From an uncultured Hyphomicrobiales bacterium (GTDB lineage: Bacteria > Pseudomonadota > Alphaproteobacteria > Rhizobiales > Xanthobacteraceae), in contig CAIYTE010000179.1 in NCBI GenBank assembly GCA_903929045.1, positions 1 to 54,414 of the forward strand: 54,414 bases of DNA, read 5' to 3'. Below, one piece after another: positions 53,711 to 54,414 of this stretch. The position numbers and the translations under genes are program-made. Each line of letters starts with the position of its first letter. The stretch's first letter is position 1. The notes below the pieces were generated by a model. The model had not been told where the DNA came from, made no database searches, and worked only from the letters and a program-made list of their open reading frames with translations.

Positions 53711-54414
53711 CTACTGGATCACGCCGCAGGCGATGCGGCCGCCGGCGTCACCGGCCGGATCGGTCTTGTAGTCATCGCTCTTGGCGTGAATGACGAGCGC
53801 CGAGCCGTCATTGTCGAACACCGAGTTCGGCTTGCCTTTTTCCAGCGTGATCGCGCTGTTCATCACTTCAACGGTCAAATCGCCGCTCTGCGGCACGTGC
53901 AGGTTCGGCATGTCGCCGGCATGGGCGCCTTCGGCGGCCATCATGCCGTGCTTCTTGTGGCCGGGATTGAAGTGACCGCCGGCGGAATCGAACGGCGCTT
54001 CGCATTTGCCGACGGCGTGGACGTGAAACGCGTGCTCGCCCGGGGGCAGGCCCTTGACCGCCAGATTGATCAGCACACCGTTCGGCGTTTGCGTGAGGTT
54101 GGCGGAGCCGATTTCCTTGCCATCGGTGCCCTTGAGCGGCGCGCTGGCGGTTTGCGCCATGGCGGGCAGGGACAGCGCCACCAGTGCGGCGGGCAGCGCG
54201 TCGCAGCGGTAGACTTGCAGCAGGTCCAACCCGCCTTCGGCGGTTCGATAGGCGGCGTCCGACGGCAGGGCGGCCCCCGGTGAGTCACCGATCACCAGTG
54301 CGGGCACGCCGAAAAACGCCGCGCTGCGGGCGATGGCCCCCAGATTGTGCGGGTTGCCGATTCCATCCAGCACCAGCAACAGCTTGCCGTCCGGCGGCTT
54401 GGCCGGGTTGAACA
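53711..54414 (-). CDS. Cu/Zn superoxide dismutase domain fused in frame to a TrmH-type methyltransferase fragment (5' end outside window)
   Basis: One open frame enters from the right edge and contains two unrelated parts. The C-terminal 155 residues (about 53711-54180) are a complete SodC catalytic domain: metal ligands in HAFHVHAVGKCEAPFDSAGG, HFNPGHKKHG and the closing DAGGRIACGVIQ with the disulfide cysteines and active-site Arg. The N-terminal part is LVLDGIGNPHNLGAIARSAA followed by FFGVPALVIGDSP, a SpoU/TrmH RNA methyltransferase segment that stops before its C-terminal knot. The join ALPAALVALSLPAMAQTASA looks like the end of a SodC signal peptide without its start. No separate start codon with a signal peptide is visible. 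A genuine deletion fusion or an assembly join are both possible. Confidence 0.75.
   Translation of the reverse strand, partial: FNPAKPPDGKLLLVLDGIGNPHNLGAIARSAAFFGVPALVIGDSPGAALPSDAAYRTAEGGLDLLQVYRCDALPAALVALSLPAMAQTASAPLKGTDGKEIGSANLTQTPNGVLINLAVKGLPPGEHAFHVHAVGKCEAPFDSAGGHFNPGHKKHGMMAAEGAHAGDMPNLHVPQSGDLTVEVMNSAITLEKGKPNSVFDNDGSALVIHAKSDDYKTDPAGDAGGRIACGVIQ
54190..54414 (-). pseudogene. TrmH/SpoU family RNA methyltransferase fragment (lacks C-terminal knot)
   Basis: The sequence encodes FNPAKPPDGKLLLVLDGIGN and then PHNLGAIARSAAFFGVPALV, the first part of the SPOUT domain. The segment with PSDAAYRTAEGGLDLLQVYR continues normally, but the later motifs of the family (the glycine-rich SAM-binding loop and the SLNVS motif) never appear; SodC sequence replaces them. 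As it stands the methyltransferase cannot be active. Its N-terminal part lies outside the window. Confidence 0.65.

Overview
The window reads as ordinary chromosome of a GC-rich alphaproteobacterium of the order Hyphomicrobiales (Rhizobiales), most like the Nitrobacteraceae/Xanthobacteraceae. The basis is the gene content: an Omp2b-type porin, two DUF3551 proteins, an EipB (DUF1849) protein, the DivK-PleD pair, a DinB with an N-terminal zinc finger, DUF3572, and the minus-strand block pyrB-pyrC'-plsY-dprA ... topA-rnr-nudix-rpmG. There is no prophage, insertion sequence, CRISPR array or large transferred island. Family names come from recognising motifs by eye; no database search was possible.

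Layout. 1-10 kb: 3' part of a TadG-like pilus protein (-), clpS-clpA with a strong terminator, an azlC-azlD amino-acid exporter pair, a large membrane protein, a HIT protein and a DUF482/GNAT-like protein (-). 10-20 kb: a glycerophosphodiesterase translationally linked to a RidA protein, eipB, an SDR epimerase, a two-domain ABM monooxygenase, dinB-DUF3572, divK-pleD, an MFS transporter, rpmG and a 48-residue membrane protein. 20-32 kb: nudix, rnr, topA, a small ORF, an MltB-type transglycosylase, dprA, plsY, a dihydroorotase-like gene, a small membrane protein and pyrB, most of them with overlapping start and stop codons. 32-41 kb: a tyrosine-rich secreted protein, ruvX, a lone cyclic-nucleotide-binding domain, gatC and gatA with a small gene between them, a cupin, a tandem SnoaL-like pair, a tandem ModA-like pair, gatB, then about 600 nt without a clear gene ending in a 19-codon lysine-rich ORF. 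41-54 kb: small periplasmic proteins, a glutathione transferase with a histone-like tail, a TPR/glycosyltransferase-like protein, the DUF3551 pair, tRNA-Ser(GCT), a porin, an alpha/beta hydrolase, a soluble lytic transglycosylase, dapA-mscL-smpB, and a reading frame joining a TrmH-type RNA methyltransferase fragment to a Cu/Zn superoxide dismutase.

Functional groups: protein quality control (ClpS-ClpA, SmpB, RNase R), translation (GatCAB, RpmG, tRNA-Ser), cell-cycle signalling (DivK, PleD), envelope maintenance (two transglycosylases, EipB, porin, MscL, PlsY), DNA metabolism (TopA, DprA, DinB, RuvX) and biosynthesis (PyrB, DapA). The most unusual signals are the in-frame TrmH-SodC fusion, a dihydroorotase homologue without its metal-binding HxH motif, a palindromic insertion inside a coding gene, a glycerophosphodiesterase that seems to need a non-AUG start, and several short genes tucked between or overlapping housekeeping genes.
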